Below, piece by piece: positions 25,094-33,774 of a stretch of DNA of 64,000 nucleotides. A program made the position numbers and the translations under genes. The stretch spans positions 310,001 through 374,000 of the forward strand of contig NZ_JACBNQ010000001.1 in NCBI RefSeq assembly GCF_013403245.1, given 5' to 3'. The notes below the pieces were generated by a model. The model worked only from the letters and a program-made list of their open reading frames with translations, searched no databases and had not been told where the DNA came from. Source of the stretch: Sedimentibacter hydroxybenzoicus DSM 7310. GTDB lineage: Bacteria; Bacillota; Clostridia; Tissierellales; Sedimentibacteraceae. Position 1 is the first letter of the stretch. Each line of letters starts with the position of its first letter.

Positions 25094-25732
25094 TTAACTC
25101 AAAATCCACTTTTGACCATCCGGCATAGACTGAATAGCCCCCGAAATCTTATCTAAAATTCTCCCTGTGAAAATTTCCCGCACAATAACTTCCTCCCGGT
25201 AGTCGGGATCCTCATACCATGCCAAAAAAAACAATTTTTCATTTTCTCTGAAATAAAAGCTTTCATTAGGTGTTATTTCAAATTCCATTTTTTCAGGATA
25301 TATCATTTCAAATTTACCTTCATTGCCTTGACGGGTCAGCATAAGTGGGTATTGTTTTAACAATAAATTATAACGATCCTTCACATCTACAAGAGGAATT
25401 ACAGTTAAAAGAGTAGTTTTATTTGATTTGTCATCATATTGCACCAGTTTTATTTGTTTATTAAGAAAATCAACAAGCAAAATAATAATATGGTTGTCGC
25501 AATATATCGGACATCCAAAATATTGTCCGTCTTGCGGCTTGACAGGCTCGACGACGCTTCCGTCAGGATAGTGAATAAACAGAAGTTTGTTTGATTTTAC
25601 TTTATGTCCCATTTTAAACAGTTCTTCTGCTTCGTACAAGTCACCATGAATATAATCTGTTCCCCAATACCATTCACAACTGCCGTTTAAAAGTTCAAAA
25701 TGGGTAATTCCCTGTGTGTTTATGGATTTCAT
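25094..25732 (-). CDS. Hypothetical protein, WYWG-type
   Basis: The ATG at 25732 stands 9 bases after AGGCGGTG; a GTG at 25744 overlaps that site. The 212-residue protein is soluble and mostly beta by appearance. Notable segments are ELLNGSCEWYWGTDYIHGDLYEAEEL, FIHYPDGSVVEPVKPQDGQYFG and FLAWYEDPDYREEVIVREI. The last two suggest repeated beta strands, as in a propeller-like or cell-surface-binding fold. No family recognised. It stands alone, convergent to the preceding genes. Confidence 0.6.
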   Translation of the reverse strand: MKSINTQGITHFELLNGSCEWYWGTDYIHGDLYEAEELFKMGHKVKSNKLLFIHYPDGSVVEPVKPQDGQYFGCPIYCDNHIIILLVDFLNKQIKLVQYDDKSNKTTLLTVIPLVDVKDRYNLLLKQYPLMLTRQGNEGKFEMIYPEKMEFEITPNESFYFRENEKLFFLAWYEDPDYREEVIVREIFTGRILDKISGAIQSMPDGQKWILS

Positions 25733-25968
25733 TTCGTATTTCACCGCCTACTATAAATTCGATAACCAAATGCTAAATTTCCTTACTACCATTTCAAAAA
25801 AGTTTTACAAGGTAGTATAGAAAAGTTTAACATTGTAAAGCGCAATCTTCAAGAGTGCAATTAACAATGCATGTATTTCCTTGATTTTTTCTTGCAAAAA
25901 TTTATATATTATAGTAAAATGAAATCAGAACATATATTCGACGAAATAAGCTTTGGAGGTATACTGTT

Positions 25969-26826
25969 TTGGATGAAAAAGATAAAATTCAATTATTTGA
26001 AAACAAGAAAATTCGTACGGAATGGGACGAGAAAAAAGGAGTACTGTATTTTTCTATTGTTGATGTGATAGCTGTATTGACAGATAGTAAGGAACCCAGA
26101 CGATATTGGAGTGATTTAAAAAATAAATTAAAAAATGAAGGAAATGAAACGTACGAAAATATCGTACAGTTGAAAATGAAGGCATCGGATGGAAAAATGC
26201 GAATGACTGATGTGGCAGATACAGAACAGCTTTTGCGAATCATTCAATCAATACCGTCACCTAAAGCAGAACCGTTCAAAATGTGGCTGGCATATGTTGG
26301 TAGTGAAAGGATAGACGAGACTATAGATCCTGAGCTTACTATTGACAGGGCATTGGAGACATATATTAAAAAAGGGTATTCCCGTGAATGGATAAATCAA
26401 AGATTACAGTCAATTCAGGTACGTAAGGAATTAACGGATGAATGGGAAAACAGAGGTGTTGAAAAAGGTGTTGAATATGCGATACTTACGGATGAGATTA
26501 CAAAAGCGTGGGCAGGTCTGAATACCAGACAGTATAAACAGCTTAAGAGACTTACTAAAGAAAATTTGAGAGATAATATGTCTACTTTAGAGATTGTGTT
26601 AAATATGTTAGCTGAAGCAACCACTACGGAATTATCAAAATCAGTTGAACCTGAAAATTTTGATGAAAACAGGCAGGTTGCTATAAAGGGCGGCACTATC
26701 GCAGGAAATGCACGTAAAGAAATTGAAGATACAACAGGTAAGCCAGTACTTACTGAAAAGAGTGCTGTTGATTTTACTAAAGTATTAGAAATTGCCATTA
26801 CCGAAGATAAGAAAACAGAGAAATAG
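25969..26826 (+). CDS. Bro-N domain phage antirepressor-like protein
   Basis: TTG start at 25969, 8 bases after GGAGGT; the ATG at 25973 is out of frame. The 285-residue protein has an N-terminal BRO-N domain: KIRTEWDEKKGVLYFSIVDVIAVLTDSKEPRRYWSDLKNKLK, LKMKASDGKMRMTDVADTEQLLRII and PFKMWLAYVGSERIDE. The C-terminal half (about 145-285) is helical and lacks a known motif. Such proteins are antirepressors or DNA-binding regulators of phage origin. An upstream tract of about 75 bases recurs ahead of the dinD gene, and a decayed cousin lies at 33535-33734. Confidence 0.85.
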   Translation: MDEKDKIQLFENKKIRTEWDEKKGVLYFSIVDVIAVLTDSKEPRRYWSDLKNKLKNEGNETYENIVQLKMKASDGKMRMTDVADTEQLLRIIQSIPSPKAEPFKMWLAYVGSERIDETIDPELTIDRALETYIKKGYSREWINQRLQSIQVRKELTDEWENRGVEKGVEYAILTDEITKAWAGLNTRQYKQLKRLTKENLRDNMSTLEIVLNMLAEATTTELSKSVEPENFDENRQVAIKGGTIAGNARKEIEDTTGKPVLTEKSAVDFTKVLEIAITEDKKTEK

Positions 26827-26931
26827 CAGAATGATATATTGCTCAAGGCATGGATGATGTGAATTATGACTTGTTTTCTAAAGATAAGCTGTAATACTGT
26901 AATATGTGACGTGTTATTAAATTTTTATAAA

Positions 26932-26964
26932 ATAGCGGCTAAAATTAATTATTTAAGCCGCTAT
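26932..26964. terminator. Hairpin between convergent genes
   Basis: ATAGCGGCT pairs with AGCCGCTAT across a 15-base AT-rich loop. It lies between the Bro-N gene and the reverse-strand membrane gene set. It has an A-run downstream in forward sense, so it fits either direction moderately. Confidence 0.6.
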
Positions 26965-26985
26965 GGTTGAAAAAACATTAGTTAT

Positions 26986-27066
26986 CTATTTATTCCTTTT
27001 GACAACAACACCGATGCCAACCGCTACAACAGCGACAAGTGCAACCACGATTACAACAGGGTTCAT
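26986..27066 (-). CDS. 26-residue hydrophobic membrane peptide
   Basis: ATG at 27066 follows AAAGGAGA on the reverse strand. The peptide reads MNPVVIVVALVAVVAVGIG then VVVKRNK: one membrane span and a basic tail. It was too short for routine gene calling, but the ribosome site and codon structure are good. It stands last in the reverse-strand gene set (30885 down to here) and could be a small membrane regulator or a toxin-like peptide. Function unknown. Confidence 0.65.
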   Translation of the reverse strand: MNPVVIVVALVAVVAVGIGVVVKRNK

Positions 27067-27178
27067 AAAATTATCTCCTTTCTTTTTAATATTGACATAT
27101 TTTTATTTTAAAGAATCATTGTCACTTTGCCGGCATTAACCAACAGTGTGGCAAGTGATACATCAATAACATTTTTTA

Positions 27179-27709
27179 TTATGAAAGCAACTCATTTGCA
27201 CGTTTACATATCTCATAAATCTCGTCATGCTTGCTGTCAATCAAAGGTGAGAATTGTGCAGCTTTCTTTGCATAAGTTGAATTGTATAAAAAGTACGGGA
27301 GAATCCAGCCGATAAAGCCAGGTATCGCCAAAATGATGCAAAGAACAATTAACCCTCCAAGAAAAGAGAAGGTGGCCCCGGCTAACAAAGCTGTTCCGAC
27401 CAAGCCTATAGTAAATGCTATAATAGATGCACTTGCAGTCTTGGATTTTTCCATGATCTGTATTTCATTTATACAAGCATCAAATTGACGCTGTAAGCGG
27501 GTGAGCTCTGCCTTGTTCCGGATTTTTCTGTCACGCTTGAATTTCAAGGTAATATTGTTCAGACCGGTCTGTGGTGTTAATGTACCGTCCAAAATCCATC
27601 CAAAGTTTTGATATCCGTCTGCATACATAGATACCATGCTGCGGTCTACGGTGACATCACGATACTCATACCCTATAAAATTACCCTCACCCGACGCTGA
27701 CTCATTCAT
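27179..27709 (-). CDS. Membrane protein, paralogue of 27960-28565
   Basis: The start ATG at 27709 follows AAAGGAG; an in-frame ATG at 27718 overlaps it. The 176-residue protein has an N-terminal soluble part with FIGYEYRDVTVDRSMVSMYADGYQNFGWIL and LKFKRDRKIRNKAELTRLQRQFD, then two membrane spans (about 100-150) and a charged tail. The same pattern, N-terminus first, appears in the gene at 27960-28565: EYKNITVGR..., NFGWML..., LKFKRDRHINNKLEIDRLERK. The paralogues flank a small repeat protein. No function known. Confidence 0.7.
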   Translation of the reverse strand: MNESASGEGNFIGYEYRDVTVDRSMVSMYADGYQNFGWILDGTLTPQTGLNNITLKFKRDRKIRNKAELTRLQRQFDACINEIQIMEKSKTASASIIAFTIGLVGTALLAGATFSFLGGLIVLCIILAIPGFIGWILPYFLYNSTYAKKAAQFSPLIDSKHDEIYEICKRANELLS

Positions 27710-27944
27710 CGTCTTCACTCCTTTCAGGGGCTTGTCTGATTGTTTCGTCGTCTCCTTTCTCTCCTGAGGTATCTACATATGGTGTCAGAAAAGTTTCAAC
27801 GAACTTGTTTTCAATTTTTTTATAGCCATTCACTACAGATTCTTCAATTTTTTTATAGCCGTCTACTACACCTTTTTCAATATTCTTGTATCCGGAAACT
27901 ACAGTCTTTTCGATTTTCTTGTTTGTTTTCATAAATTTGTTCAC
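27702..27944 (-). CDS. Small protein with GYKKIE repeats
   Basis: A GTG start at 27944 stands 8 bases after GAGGAGG. The 80-residue product holds four near-copies of an 11-residue unit, V-V-x-G-Y-K-x-I-E-x, such as VVSGYKNIEKG, VVDGYKKIEES and VVNGYKKIENK, probably one amphipathic helix. The tail FLTPYVDTSGEKGDDETIRQAPERSEDDE is acidic. It overlaps the next gene by 8 bases. Similar short proteins occur in Clostridia, but I know no function. Confidence 0.7.
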   Translation of the reverse strand: MNKFMKTNKKIEKTVVSGYKNIEKGVVDGYKKIEESVVNGYKKIENKFVETFLTPYVDTSGEKGDDETIRQAPERSEDDE

Positions 27945-27959
27945 GAAAATTCCTCCTCG

Positions 27960-28565
27960 TTAAACTAATAGGGTGTGAGCCTGTTCACAGGCACTGTATG
28001 CGATGTCGAATTGTTCCTGAATAATCGGTTCTGTTTGAATGGATTTTTTTTGACCGATTTTATGGTAGGAAAAGAATCCGATTCCCCATCCAACAAGACC
28101 TATGATTGTTAAGAATACTCCTATAGCTATGTTTGAAGAAATAAAGCTGTATATTGCGAGTCCAATAAATACTGCGCCGATAATTCCTGCTCCTAAAGAA
28201 GTGCCCATTGTATGAGCGCTGTTCCTTCTTTCTATATTACCAATTGCAGATAATGCCTCTTCGCATTTGCGTTCAAGCCTGTCAATTTCAAGTTTATTGT
28301 TGATATGGCGATCACGCTTGAATTTTAATGTCACCATATCCGGACCATCCACCTTATCGGGAGGTGTTTGTATAGAATGAATATGAAGATTCAAATTTTT
28401 ATTAATAGTGTTTCCGTTCGTCAAAACAGGACGATAACCATACTCATATTCTTCAATCAGCATCCAGCCGAAATTGCTCAGGCAATCCGTATATAATGCT
28501 GCGTAATTACGTCCAACCGTAATGTTCTTGTACTCATATGCAACAAAATTATCCTTATTAGTCAT
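27960..28565 (-). CDS. Membrane protein with N-terminal KRDR motif
   Basis: A 201-residue paralogue of 27179-27709, preceded by GGAGAAAT. It shows AYEYKNITVGR, NFGWMLIEEYEYG and LKFKRDRHINNKLEIDRLERK, then two membrane spans (about 120-165) and a cytoplasmic tail ending HTLLV. A longer insertion follows the first block. The pair and the small GYKKIE protein between them look like one co-transcribed set, downstream of a two-component system. Confidence 0.7.
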   Translation of the reverse strand: MTNKDNFVAYEYKNITVGRNYAALYTDCLSNFGWMLIEEYEYGYRPVLTNGNTINKNLNLHIHSIQTPPDKVDGPDMVTLKFKRDRHINNKLEIDRLERKCEEALSAIGNIERRNSAHTMGTSLGAGIIGAVFIGLAIYSFISSNIAIGVFLTIIGLVGWGIGFFSYHKIGQKKSIQTEPIIQEQFDIAYSACEQAHTLLV

Positions 28566-28615
28566 TTTATTTCTCCTTTTTTAATTAATAAATTCTATGG
28601 TATATCATGTCGATT

Positions 28616-28984
28616 TTATCTCAAGCCTTTAATGAGTGGAATTAGGCTGAGAAGCATGATGATGCCGACAATACCAACAATAATACCAAATATAAGCTGG
28701 TTCCATACCATCGTCAGACACATTCCAACACCAAGCAGCAGTGCACCTATTATGCCAAGCAGCACAGTTCCTATTGTTTTCCCGTTAAGCTCAATCGGCG
28801 CTATGCCTTCCATCCTGCGCCATACAATCACCATTGCCAGAAGCACTGCAAGACCAACACCACCCATAACAATACCTGGAGTAAAGGCATTCCATTCTGT
28901 TAATAGGCACATGCACATGCCAATAGCAAATAAAATACCACCTATGGTTCCCATAATCATTGCGACGAAACTACTTTTTTTCAT
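28616..28984 (-). CDS. Small four-span membrane protein
   Basis: A 122-residue protein with four hydrophobic stretches (about 5-30, 35-55, 70-90, 95-118) arranged as two similar halves: IMGTIGGILFAIGMCMCLLTEW and VLLGIIGALLLGVGMCLTMVWN. The internal duplication is plain. The ribosome site is AGAGG. It heads the reverse-strand membrane set and follows the OmpR-type regulator and kinase, whose terminator lies between. Function unknown. Confidence 0.75.
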   Translation of the reverse strand: MKKSSFVAMIMGTIGGILFAIGMCMCLLTEWNAFTPGIVMGGVGLAVLLAMVIVWRRMEGIAPIELNGKTIGTVLLGIIGALLLGVGMCLTMVWNQLIFGIIVGIVGIIMLLSLIPLIKGLR

Positions 28985-29073
28985 TGTTTTAACCTCTCTT
29001 TTTTTATTGATGTATACATGTTACAATCTGATTGTTTGTGTAATGTCTGAGAATTGTTTGAGAAATATTAAAA

Positions 29074-29099
29074 TAAAAAAAGCCCATCAAATGGACTTG
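29074..29099 (-). terminator. Reverse-strand terminator after the kinase gene
   Basis: On the reverse strand AAGTCCAT pairs with ATGGGCTT (one G-U) around TTG, followed by seven T. It closes the two-component operon and separates it from the gene at 28984. Confidence 0.75.
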
Positions 29100-29146
29100 A
29101 TTTATAAAACTAATATATTTTTTAGAAACTACCGTGCTCTAAATCC

Positions 29147-30217
29147 TTAATTCACAACGGGTATAGTAACGGTGAATGTGCTTCCTTTGCCCGACACACT
29201 TTCTACTGTCAGAGTTCCTCCCATTTTTTGTATTACTCTATAGGCAAGAGCAAGACCAAGACCGTTTCCTTCGGAAGAATGGGAAGTATCACCCTGATAA
29301 AATTTGTCGAAGGCACGCTTCATGGTTTCCTTATCCATCCCACAGCCTGTATCAATAATTGAAACAATAATTGAATCTTCTTCGGAAGTTTGTATGAGTG
29401 ACACTTTACCGCCAGGTTCAGTGAATTTAAGTGCGTTGGAAAGGAGATTCTGCCATACGATTTCCAACATTCCTTCGTCTGCTCTTATCATTGCTTTATC
29501 CTCGATGTCAGCAGTAAATTCAATGTTTTTTTCTTCCCATAAGTACTCAAACTGCAAAGCGCAATCGCACAATTGCTTACATATGTCATAGGACTTTTCC
29601 GGTAATGTAATATCCTGATTATCCAGCTTGTTAAGACGAAGGATATTCACAACAAGAGTATTCAGCTTTCGAGAAGCGGTAATGATGGTATTACTGTACT
29701 CCTTTCGTACTTCCTCCGATAAATTGTCTTTTTGCAGAGCAGCAGCATAATTTTGGATGACAGACAGAGGCGTTTTAATTTCATGGGAAACATTGGCGAT
29801 AAAATCATTTGTCAAGGTTTCTATACTTCCAAGTTCCTCAACCATTTTATTGAAATCTATAAACATAGCATCAACATAGTCATATTTATCTGATGTATGA
29901 ACCGGCTCCAAATATACGGAAAAGTCACCCTCAGCTACTTCCTTTGCCGCCTTACTTAGTTTTCTCATAGGTGCATCAAATTTTTTTCGTATTTGACTAT
30001 GAGTAATTAAAATAAACGTAGCGGATACCAGACCCCAATAACCGAGCATACCCAAAATATATTCTACGGGCATTGTTCCAAAGTCTATATACTCAGCATA
30101 AATCAAAAATTGACCGGCTGAAAGAACCAGCAAAACAAAGTAAGTTACAAGATAGGCTTTTATGGAAAAATGTGCAGATTTTACACGTTTATCCGGGAGT
30201 TCTTTCTTTTTTTTCAT
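29147..30217 (-). CDS. Sensor histidine kinase (OmpR-partner type)
   Basis: A 356-residue kinase with two spans (about 25-45 and 55-75) and only a short outer loop, so it may sense the membrane itself. A HAMP-like region follows. The H-box is [19 protein letters not shown], the N-box [10 protein letters not shown], and the G boxes DTGCGMD and [11 protein letters not shown]. The start overlaps the regulator stop by 4 bases (ATGA). Short-loop kinases of this kind often govern antimicrobial-peptide resistance; here the small membrane proteins just downstream are likely targets. That link is inferred. Confidence 0.9.
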   Translation of the reverse strand: MKKKKELPDKRVKSAHFSIKAYLVTYFVLLVLSAGQFLIYAEYIDFGTMPVEYILGMLGYWGLVSATFILITHSQIRKKFDAPMRKLSKAAKEVAEGDFSVYLEPVHTSDKYDYVDAMFIDFNKMVEELGSIETLTNDFIANVSHEIKTPLSVIQNYAAALQKDNLSEEVRKEYSNTIITASRKLNTLVVNILRLNKLDNQDITLPEKSYDICKQLCDCALQFEYLWEEKNIEFTADIEDKAMIRADEGMLEIVWQNLLSNALKFTEPGGKVSLIQTSEEDSIIVSIIDTGCGMDKETMKRAFDKFYQGDTSHSSEGNGLGLALAYRVIQKMGGTLTVESVSGKGSTFTVTIPVVN

Positions 30218-30885
30218 TTAAGCACCGCCTTGTAGCCTAACCCGTGAACAGTAATGATTTGAAATCCGTTACAAGCAGAAAATTTATCACGCAGCTTTGT
30301 AATATAAACATCCACGGCGCGCAAGCTTGTATCACTGTCTATTCCCCAAAATTCATCCATAAGCTGTGCACGGGAAAATGTCTTTTGGGGATAAGATAAC
30401 AGTTTAAAAAGGATATTAAATTCACGAACAGTTATCGGTATTTCTTCATCATCAACACTGGCTGAAAGAGCATCTGCATCCAGTGTGAGATTACCAACCA
30501 TCAGCCTTTTTTCATCTATAATATTTGCGCGTCTGAGTAATGCTGCAACTCTCAACACGAGTTCATCCAGATTAACCGGCTTAACCATGTAATCATCTAT
30601 TCCCGCACGAAATCCTTTTTGCTTGGCAGATATATCATCACGTGCAGTCATAAAGAGGATGGGGATAGTTTTATTAAGAGAGCGTACAGTTTCTGCAAAT
30701 TCAAATCCGTCAATTTCCGGCATCATGATATCCGAAATAATAAGGTCATACAGTCTGCCATACATTAAGTCATAGGCCTCATTGGGATTAAGGCAGCCTT
30801 TCGCCGCATACCCGTTATCAGACAGGTAAGCACATACAATTTGATTTAGCTTTATATCATCTTCCACTACTAATATATTTATCAT
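30214..30885 (-). CDS. OmpR-family response regulator
   Basis: The ATG at 30885 follows TTGGAGGT; the frame extends upstream to 30972, but without a site. The 223-residue protein has a receiver domain with the phospho-acceptor in [12 protein letters not shown] and the lysine in [13 protein letters not shown], then a winged-helix DNA-binding domain ending [30 protein letters not shown]. It is first in the two-gene operon with the kinase (4-base overlap). Confidence 0.95.
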   Translation of the reverse strand: MINILVVEDDIKLNQIVCAYLSDNGYAAKGCLNPNEAYDLMYGRLYDLIISDIMMPEIDGFEFAETVRSLNKTIPILFMTARDDISAKQKGFRAGIDDYMVKPVNLDELVLRVAALLRRANIIDEKRLMVGNLTLDADALSASVDDEEIPITVREFNILFKLLSYPQKTFSRAQLMDEFWGIDSDTSLRAVDVYITKLRDKFSACNGFQIITVHGLGYKAVLK

Positions 30886-31029
30886 TATTTGAACCTCCAA
30901 AAAAAGAAAATTACGATTACTATATACTATAACATATTTATGTTTAAGAATTGTTAAAATTAAATTCTGCATTTCAGCTTTTGTTCATGTCTATTTAATA
31001 AGTTTCTAAAACAGTTTTAAATTTTTCCA

Positions 31030-31058
31030 TTGACAAGTTACCCATTATGACTTATTAT
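31030..31058 (+). promoter_or_regulatory. Promoter of the HTH/hydrolase operon
   Basis: TTGACA at 31030-31035, 17-base spacer, TATTAT at 31053-31058, about 30 bases before the gene at 31091. Confidence 0.7.
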
Positions 31059-31090
31059 TACATTAATAAGATATAATAAGGAGTGATGAG

Positions 31091-31528
31091 ATGTCTGAAA
31101 AATATTATACAGTTGAGCAAATATCCAAAATGCTTAACATTCACCCTAAAACTATACAGCGTTATATTCGAGAGGGAAAATTGCGAGCCAACAAAATAGG
31201 TAAAAGCTGGCGCGTAACCGGGCACGATCTGAGTATCTTTGCAGAAAGCACAGATAACCGTAATCTTGATGTTATTACGCGCCCTCAAGATAAAGCTGTC
31301 GTATCTTCTGTAATTGATATTCAAATTGATGATTTCGATGAAAGCACCCGTATTGTCAGTATGCTCACAGCAGCATTGAATTGTAAACCACAGGAATACG
31401 GTAAATCTACAATGCACATACAGTATTTAGAGCATGAAAATAAAGTTCGTATAGCTCTATGGGGAAATATTCATTTCATGAAAGAAATGATAGAAATAAT
31501 CTCTGTTGTAACAGAGGATTTAAACTAA
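31091..31528 (+). CDS. Excisionase-type helix-turn-helix regulator
   Basis: A 145-residue protein with an N-terminal winged helix-turn-helix of the MerR/excisionase kind: YYTVEQISKMLNIHPKTIQRYIREGKLRANKIGKSWRV (4-42). The C-terminal 100 residues form an unassigned alpha/beta domain (IDIQIDDFDESTRIVSMLTAALN and HIQYLEHENKVRIALWGN), perhaps ligand-binding. Ribosome site AAGGAGTG. It is 19 bases upstream of the hydrolase gene and probably co-transcribed and controlling it. Confidence 0.85.
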   Translation: MSEKYYTVEQISKMLNIHPKTIQRYIREGKLRANKIGKSWRVTGHDLSIFAESTDNRNLDVITRPQDKAVVSSVIDIQIDDFDESTRIVSMLTAALNCKPQEYGKSTMHIQYLEHENKVRIALWGNIHFMKEMIEIISVVTEDLN

Positions 31529-31547
31529 TTTAAATTGGAGAGAAATT

Positions 31548-32390
31548 ATGAAAAAAGCATTTAATTCAGAAAGCGGTAAGACCGCTGTAACAAGCTATTA
31601 TAATATGCTGCTTGAGCATTTGACCATTCCTTATGAAAGGATAAATGTTCATACACGCTATGGGAATACTTTCGCATTGTCCGCAGGAGATACCCAAAAG
31701 CCAACGGTTATACTTCTTCATGGAAGTAGTATGAGTTCTGCCATGTGGTTAGATGATATTATGGCATTCGCCCCACATTATCATGTTATTGCACCTGATA
31801 TACCGGGTGAGCCGGGTCAAAGTGACGAAAATCAACTTCCGCTTGATAGTAACGATTATGCCGAATGGCTTTTAGATGTTCTTAATGTACTTAACATTAA
31901 AGACACATACCTTGTAGGAAATTCATTGGGAGGTTGGTTAGCCTTACGTTTCTCAACACTATATCCGGAAAGAGTAAAGAAACTTGTACTGCTTGCACCG
32001 GCGGGTATCGGCTCACAAAATCCGGCTTTTGGTTTGCTTGCAATGGAACTGCTTCCAAAAGGTGAAAGCGGAATAAACGAGCTATTAATACAACTAAACG
32101 GTGGTATGCCAATTCCGGAAATTCGACTGAATTATCAAAAGTTAATTATGTCAGTTTTTAATGTGCGGCAGGAAGTTATTCCCGTACTTTCTGATGAAGA
32201 ACTCAAAAGACTTTCTATGCCGTGCCTGATATTTGTTGGAAATAATGATGTTATTCTTAAATCAGATGAAACAGCCGCGCGTGCTTTGAAAAAAATCCCA
32301 CAGTGTCAAGTGGTAGAACTACCGGAAAAAGGTCATTCATTAGTAGGGATGTCGGAGGAAATATTAATATTTATTCGGGATATTTCCTAA
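31548..32390 (+). CDS. Alpha/beta hydrolase
   Basis: A 280-residue enzyme of the alpha/beta hydrolase fold. The oxyanion turn is LLHGSSMSSAMW. The nucleophile elbow GNSLGGW places the catalytic serine. FVGNNDVI supplies the acid and KGHSLVG the histidine. Ribosome site TTGGAGAG. The first 50 residues (FNSESGKTAVTSYYNMLLEHL) are typical of carboxylesterase-like or prolyl-aminopeptidase-like relatives in Clostridia. Substrate unknown. A terminator follows. Confidence 0.9.
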   Translation: MKKAFNSESGKTAVTSYYNMLLEHLTIPYERINVHTRYGNTFALSAGDTQKPTVILLHGSSMSSAMWLDDIMAFAPHYHVIAPDIPGEPGQSDENQLPLDSNDYAEWLLDVLNVLNIKDTYLVGNSLGGWLALRFSTLYPERVKKLVLLAPAGIGSQNPAFGLLAMELLPKGESGINELLIQLNGGMPIPEIRLNYQKLIMSVFNVRQEVIPVLSDEELKRLSMPCLIFVGNNDVILKSDETAARALKKIPQCQVVELPEKGHSLVGMSEEILIFIRDIS

Positions 32391-32440
32391 ATTCAATATA
32401 ATTATAAATCACAGAAAGATTTTTATTATCTGCTATAATT

Positions 32441-32476
32441 AAAAAAATGCTCGGTCTGGTGACAGAGCATTTTTTG
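32441..32476 (+). terminator. Rho-independent terminator of the hydrolase operon
   Basis: AAAAAATGCTC pairs with GAGCATTTTTT around GGTCTGGTGACA, with a T-rich tail. Confidence 0.85.
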
Positions 32477-32483
32477 TGTTTTT

Positions 32484-32645
32484 TAGGATGGGATTATTAC
32501 AGACGCATTTAATATAAAAGACGGTCTGAAGAAAAATGAATATTGTTTCTTTAACTCTTTTTCTTGCAATAATTTACAAATTATAGTAAAATAAAAACAG
32601 AACATATATTCGATATAATAAACTTTGTAAGAAATTATTGAAAGG
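32484..32645 (+). repeat. Scrap of DUF2922 gene and copy of the Bro-N upstream tract
   Basis: Bases 32484-32540 match the tail of the DUF2922 gene (ATTACAGACGCATTTAATAT against GCTGCAGACGCATTTGATAT). From about 32568 to 32645 the sequence resembles 25885-25960 ahead of the Bro-N gene (AGAACATATATTCGA and TATAGTAAAAT are shared). These shared leaders suggest the antirepressor-type genes moved or multiplied with their upstream regions. Confidence 0.65.
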
Positions 32646-32656
32646 TGGTTAGAAAA

Positions 32657-33514
32657 TTGGCAACACTAATTGCATCAGAATATGAACAGTTTGAAAACAT
32701 AAAGCACGTCAATGAAAATGGTATTGAGTTTTGGTATGCTCGTGAGCTTTCCGATGTTCTTGAATATACCCAATGGCGAAATTTTACAAAGGTTATTGAT
32801 AAGGCTATGCTTGCCTGCCATAACAGTGGTTTTGAGTGTGCGGATCATTTTGCTGAGGTCAGCAAAATGATAACTGCAGCAAAAGGAGCAAAAAGAAAAA
32901 TTGCAGACTATGAGCTTTCGCGTTATGCCTGCTATCTTATTGTCCAGAACGGAGATCCCCGAAAGGGACCGATTGCTCTTGGTCAAACATATTTTGCTAT
33001 CCAGACTCGCAGACAGGAAATTGCGGACAGATTTAATGAACTTGGTGAGGATGAAAAAAGACTTGTTATACGAGGAGAGGTGTCAAGTTGGAATAACATG
33101 CTTGCAGAGGCAGCACATAAGGCAGGTATTACAGATCAAGTGGAATATGCTCAATTTCAAAATGCAGGCTATATGGGATTATATGGTGGACTAACCGCTG
33201 CAGATATTCATAAACGGAAAAATCTCAAAAGAAATGAAAAAATTCTTGATCATATGGGTAGTGAAGAGTTGGGTGCAAATCTGTTCCGTATAACACAGAC
33301 CGATGCAAAACTCCGACGTGAGGAGCCAAAGGGATTGGAAAAAGCAAGTGGTATTCATTATCAAGTTGGAAAGACTGTACGAAAAGCTATTGCAGAAAAT
33401 GAAGGTACAATGCCGGAGGATTTACCTACTCCGGAAAAAAGTATTGAAGAAATCGGTAGAGAACAGCTCAAGAAGCTGAAGGAAAAGAAAGAATTGCCAA
33501 TGCTTGATGAGTAG
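32657..33514 (+). CDS. dinD: DNA-damage-inducible protein D (DinD)
   Basis: I choose the TTG at 32657, 8 bases after AAAGGTGG; a GTG at 32645 lies on that site. The 285-residue protein matches DinD: NGIEFWYARELSDVLEYTQWRNFTKVIDKAM, KRKIADYELSRYACYLIVQNGDPRKGPIALGQTYFAIQTRRQE, and KRNEKILDHMGSEELGANLFRITQTDAKL. In E. coli DinD inhibits RecA-mediated strand exchange and is LexA-controlled; I saw no LexA box here. The N-terminal part resembles Bro-N. It often travels on mobile DNA. Confidence 0.9.
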   Translation: MATLIASEYEQFENIKHVNENGIEFWYARELSDVLEYTQWRNFTKVIDKAMLACHNSGFECADHFAEVSKMITAAKGAKRKIADYELSRYACYLIVQNGDPRKGPIALGQTYFAIQTRRQEIADRFNELGEDEKRLVIRGEVSSWNNMLAEAAHKAGITDQVEYAQFQNAGYMGLYGGLTAADIHKRKNLKRNEKILDHMGSEELGANLFRITQTDAKLRREEPKGLEKASGIHYQVGKTVRKAIAENEGTMPEDLPTPEKSIEEIGREQLKKLKEKKELPMLDE

Positions 33515-33534
33515 GCGCTCTGACAATTTTGTTG

Positions 33535-33734
33535 AGTCCGTTTTGATAGATAGTGAGAATCCTCAAGTTTATTGTAGTGTAATGAAAAAAAGAATGAAAG
33601 ACGAAGGAAATGAAAGTGATACAAATTGCAACGCTTTGAAAATGAAAGCATCGGATCGTAAAATGCAAATGAAGGACGTGGCAGGTAGTAGTATAACTAT
33701 TTGCGACAAATTATTTATTGAGAACCATTTATAA
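33535..33734 (+). pseudogene. Remnant of a second Bro-N antirepressor gene
   Basis: The fragment reads IDSENPQVYCSVMKKRMKDE then ALKMKASDRKMQMKDVA, aligning with TDSKEPRRYWSDLKNKLKNE and QLKMKASDGKMRMTDVA of the gene at 25969. It starts right after dinD and breaks off before the GLRII region, ending in unrelated residues. It is about 60 residues of a 285-residue gene. Confidence 0.8.
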
Positions 33735-33774
33735 TTCATAAGGACACCCTTTTCTTCGAAAGGAAAAAAGTATT

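Noticed and set aside
29176-29591. Forward-strand frames opposite the kinase
   Set aside because: Shadows of the kinase gene; no ribosome sites and odd codon use.
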